This document shows positions 16,015 to 24,110 of a stretch of 36,328 nt of DNA, piece after piece. A program made the position numbers and the translations under genes. This DNA comes from Methanosarcinales archaeon (GTDB lineage Archaea > Halobacteriota > Syntropharchaeia > Alkanophagales > Methanospirareceae). Under the pieces are notes generated by a model. It was not told the DNA's origin, searched no databases, and saw only the letters and a list, made by a program, of their open reading frames with translations. Each line of letters starts with the position of its first letter. Position 1 is the first letter of the stretch. Location of the stretch: contig JAUWQN010000009.1 in assembly GCA_030611045.1 (NCBI GenBank), positions 1 through 36,328 of the forward strand. Direction: 5' to 3'.

Positions 16015-16731
16015 CTATTTCAATAGAAATGGATAATTCTGCGTAATCTTTGGTAAGGCCACTTCTTCTTTAAATTTGACATCCTTCTCGGACTTTTCTA
16101 TTTCTTTACCAAAAGGGTGTCTCCTTGTATGTTTTCTCCAAAAACTAATAAGTCTCTTTATCTTCTCTTTTTTGGATATCACAAATTCCTCATCCCATTC
16201 TTTGTTTACAAGGGGGATAATAATCTGCTCTTTTACTATATCCCTTGCTACTCTTGCTGTTTTCTTTTTAAATAATTCGCCACACCCATCAGCAATCCAA
16301 TCAAGCATTCTATTCCCAAATTCTACATCAACTAATTTTTTATTCGTTAGATGAAAGATTATATTTCCCTCAAAGTCCACTTCATAAAACTCGAGTTTCT
16401 CCTCAGGAAATCCAATTTCTCTTGCTCCAATAAGCGTTGCCTCTACCATGGAATACATGGGAGGGGGAAATACAAACACTACCTTGTCAAACAAATTTGG
16501 GAAATGTAAACGCATAATCTTAAGCCTTTCAAGTTTTTTCTCGCTTCTTTCTCCTTTAAAAACTCTTCTTCTGTTAATATATCTCCTTTTACCCACTGAT
16601 AGCTTTCATCTGTAAATTCGTTCCCTTTTTCTTTAATGACTTTTTCAATCTCTTCAAATGCTTCTGAGGAAAGAGATTCTTTTTCTTGGACACATTTTCA
16701 TATGTTTAAATTCATCTATTGCTATTGGCAT
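16015..16731 (-). pseudogene. Decayed gene of unknown family, two frameshifts
   Basis: The longest open piece starts at a GTG at 16596 and contains DKVVFVFPPPMYSMVEATLI and FGNRMLDWIADGCGELF. Its first 20 residues are probably out of frame: the other frame gives a better continuation, ESLSSEAFEEIEKVIKEKG then TEEEFLKEKEARK, which joins KLERLKIMRLHF across a T6 run (A6 in the gene) at 16534-16539. A further break near 16690 separates this from a plausible start, MPIAIDEFKHM, at ATG 16731. The protein would have about 235 residues and no membrane span. I do not recognise it. Confidence 0.5.
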
Positions 16732-16870
16732 GTATTTTACCTATATTTTACCATTTGTTGAAACACCATATAAAGCGTGCTATCTTATATCCGTATGTCA
16801 TAGATAAACTGCATTCTCTGTCAACAGATTATCCTGTACACTTAGTTTGTAATAAAACCCTCCAAACACC

Positions 16871-17116
16871 TCAAGACTTCACATCAACGGCAAAAGAGCA
16901 GTACCGATCTCCATTTGCGATACAGCTCTTTAGCTCAACGCTCGAATTGAGTAAACTACTGATGGAGCTCCGATCGAACTCACACACGGTATCTCCGAAC
17001 TCCATGGCAATCTCATAATCCAAATGTATGTTGCGATGTTCCTGGCAGTATGCGAACGTTGAGTGCCAACAAGTTAGTTTCCAATGACTCAAGAAAAACC
17101 TCGAAGATCGTAACAT
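16871..17116 (-). pseudogene. Possible C-terminal remnant of an ATC-hydrolase/V4R-like protein
   Basis: The frame contains AYCQEHRNIHLDYEIAMEFG, then DTVCEFD, then SCIANGDRYCSFAV. The spacing C...E-FG-CE.D-C.A.GD.YC.F resembles the end of L-2-amino-thiazoline-4-carboxylate hydrolase or V4R-type domains. There is no convincing start or N-terminal domain, so I read it as a remnant. It is the only content I see in the otherwise gene-free stretch 16732-17163, and it could still be accidental. Confidence 0.3.
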
Positions 17117-17163
17117 TTAAATGTACAAGAACATTGGAATTAAATGGTGTGGGGAAGTTATAA

Positions 17164-18324
17164 ATGAAATGGTCAATCCAAATTGGTAGTATCCGAGGGA
17201 TACCGATAAAGCTGCACTTGACGTTCCTGATAATATTCTTGTTTGTTATCTGGATATTTGCAACTAACGATTTTGTCGTACTTGGCATTACTCTTGGGTT
17301 CGGAGGCCTGGCGATTTCAACAGAGGTCAAATACCTGCTGGGCGCTATTGCGTCGGTACTCTTTTTCTCAACATTATTATTTCACGAACTCAGTCATTCC
17401 TTCGTTGCACAGGGTTATGGCGTAACTATAAGGAGCATAACCCTGTTCGTCATCGGTGGCGTGGCTCAGATGGAGGAGATTCCCCGGGAACCACGAAAGG
17501 AAGCACGGATTTCGGCTGCTGGTCCTGCTCTCAGTCTGGGTATTGGTATCGTCTCCTATGCCATTTACTACCTCTTCGGTCCGGTAAGTAGGACGGTAAT
17601 CGGGGATATGACGATAATCGACGCGACATTCAAGAATGCTGCACTCATCGTGATAGGTATAATTGCATTTTACAACATCTTACTCGGCTTCTTCAATCTC
17701 ATTCCTGCATTCCCTATGGATGGCGGACGGATACTCCGCGCCGCATTCGCTATGCGCATGCCGTACATCGATGCAACCAAACGGGCAGTTGCAGTGGGCA
17801 AGAGCTTCGCCTTTGCTATGGGAATCTTAGGACTGTTCACCTTTCAATTCTTCTTGCTTCTTATCGCCTTCTTCATTTACTTTGGTGGTGCTGAAGAGGA
17901 GAAGGCAACGGTTGTTTCGGTTACCCTGGAAGGGGTTACGGCCAGAGACCTTATGACCAGCGTTCCGAATGTCATCTACGTGCCGCCAGGCTGGACGCTC
18001 GATCAGTTAATCGAGGCGATGTTTAAGACAAAACATATGGGCTACCCGGTGCAGGAAAGCCTGGATTCCCCGGTGCTTGGCGTGATAACCTTCTCGGACG
18101 TCCAGAAGGTACCCGCCCCGGAACGAGCCACTACTCTGGTCGAAGACGTTATGAAGCGTGAGATAATCTCAATCCAGCCGGATGCAGATGCCTATGATGC
18201 GCTCAAGCTCATGTCCACGCATAATTTGGGTCGCTTGATGGTCATGAAGGACGAGCAGTTGCAGGGGATAGTCTCCAGGACAGATCTCGTGAGGGCTATC
18301 CAGTTCAGAGGCATATACAAATAA
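17164..18324 (+). CDS. M50 (site-2-type) metalloprotease with CBS domains
   Basis: This intramembrane zinc protease has about 386 residues. The zinc motif HELSH is at residues 74-78 inside a hydrophobic segment, and the third ligand is in NLIPAFPMDGGRILR (about 178-192). Around six membrane segments precede a C-terminal pair of CBS motifs (about 258-320 and 325-383), the layout of the archaeal/MJ0392-like S2P group. Such proteins cleave membrane-anchored regulators, and the CBS pair probably senses nucleotides. The ATG at 17164 starts a short amphipathic segment before the first membrane helix. It is a single gene, with no anti-sigma-like or other substrate gene next to it. Confidence 0.92.
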   Translation: MKWSIQIGSIRGIPIKLHLTFLIIFLFVIWIFATNDFVVLGITLGFGGLAISTEVKYLLGAIASVLFFSTLLFHELSHSFVAQGYGVTIRSITLFVIGGVAQMEEIPREPRKEARISAAGPALSLGIGIVSYAIYYLFGPVSRTVIGDMTIIDATFKNAALIVIGIIAFYNILLGFFNLIPAFPMDGGRILRAAFAMRMPYIDATKRAVAVGKSFAFAMGILGLFTFQFFLLLIAFFIYFGGAEEEKATVVSVTLEGVTARDLMTSVPNVIYVPPGWTLDQLIEAMFKTKHMGYPVQESLDSPVLGVITFSDVQKVPAPERATTLVEDVMKREIISIQPDADAYDALKLMSTHNLGRLMVMKDEQLQGIVSRTDLVRAIQFRGIYK

Positions 18325-18376
18325 ATGAGTGAAGAAGAGCCTATTTAAGATCTTACCCCCTAATTCATTTTCCATA

Positions 18377-18445
18377 TCATTCCCGGATTTCTTCCCAATA
18401 GTCTTTCGCTGCCTGTTCTGGATCGCTATTAAACTTGTCAATCAT
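18377..18445 (-). CDS. Possible small protein, 22 aa
   Basis: A short frame after the SCP2-like gene begins MIDKFNSDPEQAAKDYW and ends EEIRE. It is an amphipathic acidic helix with gene-like composition and lies 34 bases downstream of the SCP2-like stop on the same strand. It may be a real small protein, the tail of a decayed gene or chance. Confidence 0.25.
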   Translation of the reverse strand: MIDKFNSDPEQAAKDYWEEIRE

Positions 18446-18479
18446 TGGAAAAGTTAAGGTTAGAATTACACATCATCGC

Positions 18480-18863
18480 TCATAAAAACAGTTCTCGTAA
18501 TTTCGTGACTCCTTGCCTACCTTTAAAAGTGAATGTGCTAATCGTTATTTTTCCTGTTCTTTCATCCATATCAAATCTCTTTTTATCCCGTGTTTGTAAC
18601 AAAAATAGTAATTCCGCATGCTCACCTGAAACTTTAACGTCTGGACTATTATGTAATCCACTATACAAAGAGACAGAGCCCCCTTTTTGGAATATAAAAT
18701 GATAACTTTCCTCTTCATCAGTTTGGAAATTAAGAACCAAAGGCATCAACATATTATACAGAAGTGCTTTTATCGATCCCGGTGGATCCGAAAGCTCTCC
18801 CTTTACTTTGCTCTCCGCTTCAGTTTCAATCTCTTTTAGCACATTATACAAGTGTCCTTCCAT
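18480..18863 (-). CDS. SCP2-like (sterol carrier type) small protein, 127 aa
   Basis: The second half alternates short strands in the manner of an SCP2 fold: SYHFIFQKGGSVSLYSG, SPDVKVSGEHAELLFLLQ, then RTGKITISTFTFKG and a final helix VTKLRELF. SCP2 domains bind lipids or other hydrophobic ligands. The N-terminal helix (about 1-30) is acidic. Its ATG follows a 14-codon ORF by one base, and that ORF carries the only good ribosome-binding site, so translation is probably coupled. The family call rests on pattern only. Confidence 0.5.
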   Translation of the reverse strand: MEGHLYNVLKEIETEAESKVKGELSDPPGSIKALLYNMLMPLVLNFQTDEEESYHFIFQKGGSVSLYSGLHNSPDVKVSGEHAELLFLLQTRDKKRFDMDERTGKITISTFTFKGRQGVTKLRELFL

Positions 18864-18864
18864 T

Positions 18865-18909
18865 TTAGCTCACCACTACACCTGCTGAACTAAGCTTTTT
18901 CATAGCCAT
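18865..18909 (-). CDS. Possible 14-codon leader ORF with strong ribosome-binding site
   Basis: MAMKKLSSAGVVVS is preceded by GGAGGAGAG (18912-18920) at good spacing. It ends in TAA one base before the ATG of the SCP2-like gene. A TATA box at 18963-18976 fits a leader of about 35 bases. It is either a leader peptide coupled to the next gene or the first codons of a gene whose body has been lost. Confidence 0.4.
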   Translation of the reverse strand: MAMKKLSSAGVVVS

Positions 18910-18962
18910 TTCTCTCCTCCGTGTTAAACTATTAGATTATTGATGAATAAAGCAGTCAAAAA

Positions 18963-18976
18963 TATAGTATATATAC
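18963..18976 (-). promoter_or_regulatory. TATA box upstream of the leader ORF and SCP2-like gene
   Basis: The minus strand is GTATATATACTATA, about 60 bases before the ATG at 18909, predicting a start near 18944. The stretch 18977-19164 between here and the histone terminator holds no gene that I can see. Confidence 0.4.
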
Positions 18977-19164
18977 AACATGAGAAATACTATACCTTCT
19001 ATGTGCCTTATTTCCCCGTTACTTTTTATGAACGTTAAAAGCAAGATGCACACACATAAAACACCATTTCTTGTTACACAATTTGAATAGCTCTATGTTC
19101 AATTATAAGCTTTGCCGATGATGGTGTCGACGAGTAACTCTTTTGTGTCATTGAAGGGATTATA

Positions 19165-19206
19165 ACAAAAAATAAAAAGGGGTAAGCTCGTATATGCTGT
19201 ACCCCC
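19165..19206 (-). terminator. Hairpin plus T tract after the histone gene
   Basis: On the minus strand GGGGTACAGC pairs with GCTTACCCC (one bulge; plus-strand arms 19179-19187 and 19196-19205) and is followed by TTTTTATTTTTTG. It lies about 20-60 bases past the histone stop, the position and shape of an intrinsic-type terminator. Archaeal RNA polymerase stops mainly at T tracts, so the tract may matter more than the stem. Confidence 0.55.
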
Positions 19207-19225
19207 ACACTTCATCAAACTTTTT

Positions 19226-19426
19226 TTATTCTATCGCTTGCAGGACGTCTTCCGCTTTCACGGTCTTTCGTCCGGCATGCTTAGCGAGACTTACGGCTTT
19301 TTTTGCTATTTTCTCGCCGTATTCCTCTAACAGTCTCACCAATTCCTGACTTGCGTCTTCACTTACTCTCTCTGCTCCTGCGTTTCTAACTAATCTGGTC
19401 ACAGGTGCTATAGGTAGTTCAGCCAT
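19226..19426 (-). CDS. Archaeal histone, HMf type, 66 aa
   Basis: This DNA-wrapping histone-fold protein begins MAELPIAPVTRLVRNAGAER and has the core motifs RVSEDASQELVRLLEEYGE, AKHAGRKTVKAEDV and the terminal helix VLQAIE. The length equals the classical HMf/HTz family with no tail. The open frame extends upstream to 19444 (six more residues), but the ATG at 19426 gives the conserved N-terminus and fits the TATA box at 19458-19466 with a leader of about 10 bases. It is a single-gene transcript with its own terminator. Confidence 0.95.
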   Translation of the reverse strand: MAELPIAPVTRLVRNAGAERVSEDASQELVRLLEEYGEKIAKKAVSLAKHAGRKTVKAEDVLQAIE

Positions 19427-19457
19427 TTTTATCACTATGATCAAGTAATAGGATGGT

Positions 19458-19466
19458 CTATATAAG
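19458..19466 (-). promoter_or_regulatory. TATA box of the histone gene
   Basis: CTTATATAG on the minus strand, centred about 36 bases before the ATG at 19426. Confidence 0.45.
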
Positions 19467-19785
19467 CTTTCCGGTTTTTTACCCTCAAAAACAACATCAA
19501 CGCCGATGTATGAGTGCCTTCCGCCTCACTTCTTCAAAATAGGGGGTGTCATAGCGAAAAAGTTGTAACACCCTCTGTGCAATGGTATTACTTTATTTTG
19601 AACAGAATAAGTGTAAGAAATATAAAAACGAATCAGGAGTTTTTGTCCATAGCACCAAATATAGTAAAGGTTTAAATACTGGAATATTTTATCTTACAGT
19701 GTAAATATCTATAGTTAGTGATGTGTTTTAAAAGGGGGTGTATGAGGATTATCTATTGCTCTTTAAAGAAGTGGAGGTGTAAAAA
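19467..19785 (+). other. Gene-free leader region before DUF2111, with hairpin
   Basis: There is no ORF here. A 9-bp stem with one G-U pair (AGGGGGTGT 19541-19549 with ACACCCTCT 19568-19576, 18-base loop) lies in its centre. A TATA-like GGTTTAAATACT is at about 19667-19678, predicting a leader of about 85-90 bases for the DUF2111 gene. GGAGGTG at 19773-19779 is its ribosome-binding site. The hairpin lies upstream of that promoter, so it may belong to a separate small RNA or be a protein-binding site. Confidence 0.35.
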
Positions 19786-20196
19786 ATGGATGCAGAAATC
19801 GTAATAAATGAAGACTCAACTGCGGAAGAACTCGCACCGATAGCAAAGGCAGCGAACGATTTGCTTGTAATACCCATAACACTGCGAAGCAAGAATAGAA
19901 AAGGTGTTCGAGTGGAGAAAGGGGACGTTATAGATTTTGAATACACCAGTCCTGTATTAGAACGTGTGCTCGATGAGAATCGGGTGATACGGACAATACC
20001 TCTTACAGGGAGTTATGCGCATGTGCCTGTTGTTGTTGCTCCAATTCGGAACAGGAAAGGAGAAGTTATAGCAGCTTTGGGCGTTGTGGATGTATTAGGA
20101 ACGGCGGATTTAGGAGCGGTGTTTGCTGACTCACCTCGTGTTCTCGAACAAATTAAGTTGCATCCGAGATATCCGTTAAAACAGGAAGAGGGATAA
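19786..20196 (+). CDS. DUF2111 domain protein, 136 aa
   Basis: The protein begins MDAEIVINEDSTAEELAPIA and contains ITLRSKNRKGVRVEKG, ENRVIRTIPLTGSY and VAPIRNRKGEVIAALGVVD. I recognise this as DUF2111, a methanogen-associated family with a roadblock/PAS-like alpha-beta pattern and unknown function. A strong GGAGGTG ribosome-binding site fixes the ATG. A CBS protein follows after seven bases, so the two are co-transcribed and may act together, with the CBS pair as a nucleotide sensor. Confidence 0.8.
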   Translation: MDAEIVINEDSTAEELAPIAKAANDLLVIPITLRSKNRKGVRVEKGDVIDFEYTSPVLERVLDENRVIRTIPLTGSYAHVPVVVAPIRNRKGEVIAALGVVDVLGTADLGAVFADSPRVLEQIKLHPRYPLKQEEG

Positions 20197-20203
20197 AACA
20201 GAT

Positions 20204-21037
20204 ATGCGTACCAAAGAAGTAGAAGTAGATATGAAAGTTCGTGAGATAATGAGCCGTCCAATCGTCGCCGAAGATGAAGACGCTCTTGTCATAGAAATAG
20301 TGAAGAAGATGGCAGAGCTGAGAATTGGCAGTGTCGTTATAACATCGAAAGGTAAACCTGCGGGAATTATTACCGAGAGGGACCTCGCGTTAAAAGCTAT
20401 ATTGAAGAATAAACGTGCAAACGAGGTAAAAGCAAAAGAGATAATGTCTTCCCCTCTGGTAACTATCGACCCAGAAGCCTCTGTAAATGAAGCAAGCGAG
20501 TTCGCAGTGAAAGAGCATTTAAAAAGGCTACCTGTGGTTGAAAACGGCGTGCTCGTAGGCATTATAAGCATTAGAAACATATTGACACGGAAGCCAGAGT
20601 ATGTAAAAAGATTCTATCCAAGGATGCGTCTTTTAGCAAGTGGCTGGACCCTTGATAGACTTGAGCGGACTTTAAGCGACTGCGAAGTATATTTAGTGGG
20701 AAAAAATGTTGATAGTTTTAAGAAAGCTTTGAAAGACGTATATGATGAATTGGAGGAACTCGTAAATCATTATGTGGATGACAAGGAGCTCAAAGATATT
20801 TTTGAGAGCATGGACCAGTTCTATCATGAAGTTACGGGTAAAGGAGAAGGTGAGAACGAGATTTCGTTGGAGGAGCAACGGATGAAGTTAAATGCAATTT
20901 TGAGAAAATTCAGGCATACAACGTACGCAAGGAAGCAGCAAACACTCTCCAGCTTCGCGGGGGTTTCACGGTTAGGTGATTATCGGCATCGCACAGGCAA
21001 AGAGCTTCGTCTGCCCTTTAAAAGAACTCGACCGTAG
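20204..21037 (+). CDS. CBS-pair protein with helical C-terminal extension, 277 aa
   Basis: Residues about 10-140 are a CBS pair nearly collinear with the protein at 9052-9444 (EIMSRPIVAEDEDALV, GIITERDLALKAILKNKRA, EIMSSPLVTIDPEASV). A C-terminal domain of about 130 residues follows, helical and acidic up to about 225 (LKDVYDELEELVNHYVDD), then basic with a Gly/Arg-rich end (SRLGDYRHRTGKELRLPFKR). The extension is absent from the two other CBS paralogues here and I do not recognise it. ATG 20204 follows GAGGGAT; an internal ATG at 20231 matches the N-terminus of the paralogues. Confidence 0.85.
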   Translation: MRTKEVEVDMKVREIMSRPIVAEDEDALVIEIVKKMAELRIGSVVITSKGKPAGIITERDLALKAILKNKRANEVKAKEIMSSPLVTIDPEASVNEASEFAVKEHLKRLPVVENGVLVGIISIRNILTRKPEYVKRFYPRMRLLASGWTLDRLERTLSDCEVYLVGKNVDSFKKALKDVYDELEELVNHYVDDKELKDIFESMDQFYHEVTGKGEGENEISLEEQRMKLNAILRKFRHTTYARKQQTLSSFAGVSRLGDYRHRTGKELRLPFKRTRP

Positions 21038-21201
21038 TGATAAGCTGCAGATAATGAGAGAGATAGAGATATAGAAGGGGTTTAGAAAAGGCGAAAATTG
21101 TTTCCCTTTGGTTCTTATCTCTCTTATTACTAAATATCTACAAATAATGCAATCAGTCCATAGTTTAATTATGTAAATTCTGATTAAGCAGTCCTACCAT
21201 T

Positions 21202-21221
21202 TTCCGGAGGATGCACCGGAA
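21202..21221. repeat. Hairpin between convergent genes
   Basis: TTCCGG and CCGGAA form a perfect 6-bp stem with an 8-base loop, and flanking CATTT/AAATG can extend it past a small bulge. It lies in the 240-base gap between the CBS gene and khtU, so it could end either transcript. No gene is visible in the gap. Confidence 0.35.
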
Positions 21222-21277
21222 GGAAATGAAGGAGTAGCCATAAATTAGAATGAAGTTATTTGGGGCATACAAAACAT

Positions 21278-22456
21278 TCAACGCTTCTGCTTCGTCAATT
21301 TATTGATGCTCCCTACCATTACTTTGCTAATTCTATTGCCGTGCCTGGCGAAGAAAGAGCCGATGATCGAAAGAATGATTACGTAAGCAATGACGAGCGA
21401 AATTAATAGCTCAGAAATGCTCGTTCCCATTCCGATTGCAACAGCCAGCAGCACAATTGAAAACTCGCCCCTCGGCGTCGTGTATGCGCCGATTTTCAAC
21501 CCGGCTTCAAGCGAGTTGTACAGTCTTTTCCCAATAAGTGCGCCACTGGCGAACTTTCCTAAGATGGAGAGGGTTATGAGTGCAAGGAGTGCGAGGACAA
21601 AATCTGCCGAGGACAATGTTGCAAATTGGAACTGGAACACCATTCCGAAAGAGAAGAAGAAGAGGGTTAGGAATAAGTTCTTAAATGAGATGATGGCTCC
21701 GAAGGGCTTCTTGAAGGACTTGACTCCAGAGAGTGCAGAGCCAAGGAAAAATGCAACAATTACCTCAGAAACATTCAGGAGATGTGCAATTGCTGAAAAT
21801 CCGAATATGAGTGCGAAAATAAGCAGTATGGGTATTTCATCGTCACGCTCGAACAGGGGCGAGATGAAGTTGCTTAGCCTTCTGATGAGAACCAAGATGA
21901 ATACGATGAGCAGCAAAGTCGTTGCTAAGGACACGGGAATCATGGCGAGGCTGCCAGACATAATGGACGTTAGCACCACGAGCAGAATCGCCAGTATTAT
22001 GTCCTCGAATACCATCAGCCACACGACGGTCTCTGCTTCCGGGTAGATCAGTCTCTTGTTCTCTATCAGCGAGGATATGACTATTGCAGAACTGCTGATA
22101 TAAACTGCGGATGCTAATATGAATGCCTCTAGTAGGCTCAAGCCAATGAGGAGCCCCAGCAAAAATCCTGCAATAAAATTCACGAAGAAGTCCGTGTAAC
22201 CCGCGAAGAATCTTCCTGGCTCTTTTATGCCTTTGAAGTTGAACTCATGCCCTATGTAGAACATCAGGAGAATTATACCGATTTTACCCAGCCACTCGAC
22301 GAACTCGTATGAGGATATTAAGTCAAAGCCACTCTTTCCGAGGATTATTCCTGCAATTATGTATGCAGGGATCGCGGCTTGCCTCAGATATTTCGATGCC
22401 AGTCCAAGGGCTAAGCAGGAGACTGTTATAATGCCCAAATCCACCAGAAAGGTCAT
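21278..22456 (-). CDS. khtU: CPA2-type K+(Na+)/H+ antiporter, KhtU-like
   Basis: This 392-residue membrane protein has about 12-13 hydrophobic segments. Family features are AAIPAYIIAGIILGKSG near the N-terminus, VYISSSAIVISSLIENKRL in the middle, LMVFEDIILAILL carrying the membrane Asp expected for proton coupling, and YTTPRGEFSIVLLAVAIG near the end. It lacks the C-terminal TrkA-N domain of Kef proteins; the regulatory part is the separate KhtT-like protein directly upstream (stop and start adjacent). Together they resemble the Bacillus KhtTU potassium exporter. Ion choice is inferred. Confidence 0.87.
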   Translation of the reverse strand: MTFLVDLGIITVSCLALGLASKYLRQAAIPAYIIAGIILGKSGFDLISSYEFVEWLGKIGIILLMFYIGHEFNFKGIKEPGRFFAGYTDFFVNFIAGFLLGLLIGLSLLEAFILASAVYISSSAIVISSLIENKRLIYPEAETVVWLMVFEDIILAILLVVLTSIMSGSLAMIPVSLATTLLLIVFILVLIRRLSNFISPLFERDDEIPILLIFALIFGFSAIAHLLNVSEVIVAFFLGSALSGVKSFKKPFGAIISFKNLFLTLFFFSFGMVFQFQFATLSSADFVLALLALITLSILGKFASGALIGKRLYNSLEAGLKIGAYTTPRGEFSIVLLAVAIGMGTSISELLISLVIAYVIILSIIGSFFARHGNRISKVMVGSINKLTKQKR

Positions 22457-22939
22457 TTAACCTCGTCCCAGAATCAGTCTCTGACATGCATTTATTTGCT
22501 CACGCTCACCTATCGCCACTATCAGGTCTCCCTCTTCGAAGACCGTTTCCGGTGGCGGGCTGATGATGCTCTGTCCCTTTCTCGACAGTGCTACTATCGT
22601 GACGCCCGTCCTCTTCCGGATTCCCAAATCCTCGATGCTCTTTCCCTCCATATCCTCTGTTATTGGACATATGTGGATATTTATTCTGAGGTCCGCGATT
22701 TCGGAAAACGAGACTTCAACGTCCTCACGCTCTATTGTGAGCATCGCTCCGGTGAGAACGCTTCCGACACGTCGGGCTTCTTCCGAGGTCAGCCTTGTAA
22801 CCGAAGGCTTATCAGCACCAGCTTCTAATACGTAGAGTTCTATCTCACCACTCGTCAAAAATATGACCGCTACTTTATCGCCTTTTGGACTTTCTATCTC
22901 ATACTTCGTGCCTATCTCAGGAAGTTCGGAGATTCGCAT
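22457..22939 (-). CDS. khtT: KhtT-like regulatory subunit with TrkA-C (RCK_C) domain
   Basis: Starting at ATG 22939 the protein (160 residues) begins MRISELPEIGTKYEI as KhtT proteins do. An N-terminal alpha-beta domain (about 1-70) precedes a TrkA-C domain (about 75-158: IEDLGIRKRTGVTIVALSRK, PPPETVFEEGDLIVAIGERE). KhtT gates the antiporter in response to cyclic dinucleotide, cations or pH in bacteria. The frame continues upstream to 22972, but ATG 22939 follows GGGTGTTG and gives the conserved N-terminus. It is translated with khtU. Confidence 0.87.
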   Translation of the reverse strand: MRISELPEIGTKYEIESPKGDKVAVIFLTSGEIELYVLEAGADKPSVTRLTSEEARRVGSVLTGAMLTIEREDVEVSFSEIADLRINIHICPITEDMEGKSIEDLGIRKRTGVTIVALSRKGQSIISPPPETVFEEGDLIVAIGEREQINACQRLILGRG

Positions 22940-23030
22940 TTGACAACACCCTCTTTTTAATATTAGAGGCAAAGGATATATTATTTATGCATGGCACAGA
23001 TTTAAAAGTGAGGAACTCGAAAGCTTTACC

Positions 23031-23200
23031 ATCCAACTTTCTTTCACAAAGAAAGTTGGATTAAACCTTTTTTAAAGGTTTGACTTACCAACCCTCCTAA
23101 CCCAAAAAAGCTAAAGACTGCTAATTTTTGGCACACACCTTTTTAAAAGGTGTGATTTGGATTGCCCCTTTTTCTAAAAGGTTTGTAAAAGAAAAAGTGT
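23031..23200. repeat. Cluster of four hairpins ending in AAAGAAAAAGTGT
   Basis: In order: ATCCAACTTTCTTT-CAC-AAAGAAAGTTGGAT (perfect 14-bp arms, 23031-23061); AAACCTTT-TTT-AAAGGTTT (perfect 8-bp arms, 23063-23081); CACACCTTTT-T-AAAAGGTGTG (perfect 10-bp arms, 23134-23154); and an imperfect CCCTTTTTCTAAAAGGTTTG (about 23166-23185), followed by AAAGAAAAAGTGT at 23188-23200. The cluster fills the gap between divergent khtT and the AEC gene. It belongs to the dispersed family seen at 5953, 24401, 26844, 27502 and 29575. Confidence 0.8.
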
Positions 23201-23240
23201 AGCAACAACTTTTTAAGCTCGCTTCGCATTCTTCTTCTCT

Positions 23241-24110
23241 ATGCATCAATCACTCGTACAAACCGTAATCCCCATATTCTCAATCATTTTAGTCGGGTAT
23301 GCGATCGGCAAATACAAAAAAATAGATATTCAAGCCTTCGTTAATCTAATCGTCTATATCGCAGGCCCGTGCTTAATCTTCGCGTCTATCGCACGAAGTG
23401 ATATCAACCTAACAGATTTTACCACAATAGCCGGCGCAGCATTAGCAATCATCCTCATCATGGCCCTTGCCACTTATCTCATCTTTAAACTAACCAATTC
23501 AGACAGAAAAGGATTGTATTTACCAATGGTCTTTGGCAATACGAGTTATTTAGGCTATCCAGTTGCATTATTCGCTTTTGGCATGGACGGCTTGTCACGA
23601 GCGGTTGTTTATGATATGATGAATTCTTTAGTTATCTTCAGCCTCGGCATCTATATCGTGCATCACAAAAACGAGCTGCAAGAAGCATTCAAAGTTCCGT
23701 TACTCTACGCGGTGGTAATTGGCTTGGCAGTCAATCTCTTACAAATTCCCGTTCCCGATTTGGTATTCACACCAATTGAACTGATCGGGATGATCACCAT
23801 CCCCTTAGCATTGCTCGTGCTCGGCTATAAACTGACGGAGATAAAGATAAGCGCAGTGAAAATAGCAATTCTCGCCTCTGTATTCAGGATTGGTGGCGGA
23901 GTTTTGGTTGCCCTTGCGATAATTAATCTCCTGTCCATAGACGGATTAGTAAAAGACATCATAGTGCTTCAGGCAGCAATGCCATCTGCGGTGATGGCAA
24001 TGATATTAGCCGCTAAATACAACAGAGACGCTTCGTTAGTCGCCTCGGTTGTTCTCATTACCACTGTGCTTAGTATGATCTCTATACCACTCATCTTGTA
24101 TGTTCTATAA
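23241..24110 (+). CDS. AEC family (auxin efflux carrier-like) permease
   Basis: The 289-residue membrane protein has about ten hydrophobic segments in two halves separated by a short loop around 150-160. The pattern IFSIILVGYAIGKYKKID at the start, PMVFGNTSYLGYPVALFAFG in the fourth segment and QAAMPSAVMAMILAAKYNRD near the end is typical of AEC transporters, including bacterial malonate/malate carriers. Substrate is unknown. It lies alone, preceded by the hairpin cluster and followed by a gene-free repeat region. Confidence 0.87.
   Translation: MHQSLVQTVIPIFSIILVGYAIGKYKKIDIQAFVNLIVYIAGPCLIFASIARSDINLTDFTTIAGAALAIILIMALATYLIFKLTNSDRKGLYLPMVFGNTSYLGYPVALFAFGMDGLSRAVVYDMMNSLVIFSLGIYIVHHKNELQEAFKVPLLYAVVIGLAVNLLQIPVPDLVFTPIELIGMITIPLALLVLGYKLTEIKISAVKIAILASVFRIGGGVLVALAIINLLSIDGLVKDIIVLQAAMPSAVMAMILAAKYNRDASLVASVVLITTVLSMISIPLILYVL

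Noticed and set aside
23031-23200. Possible CRISPR array in the hairpin cluster
   Set aside because: The repeats differ in sequence and length, are themselves palindromes, and have no spacers of regular size; no cas gene is nearby.
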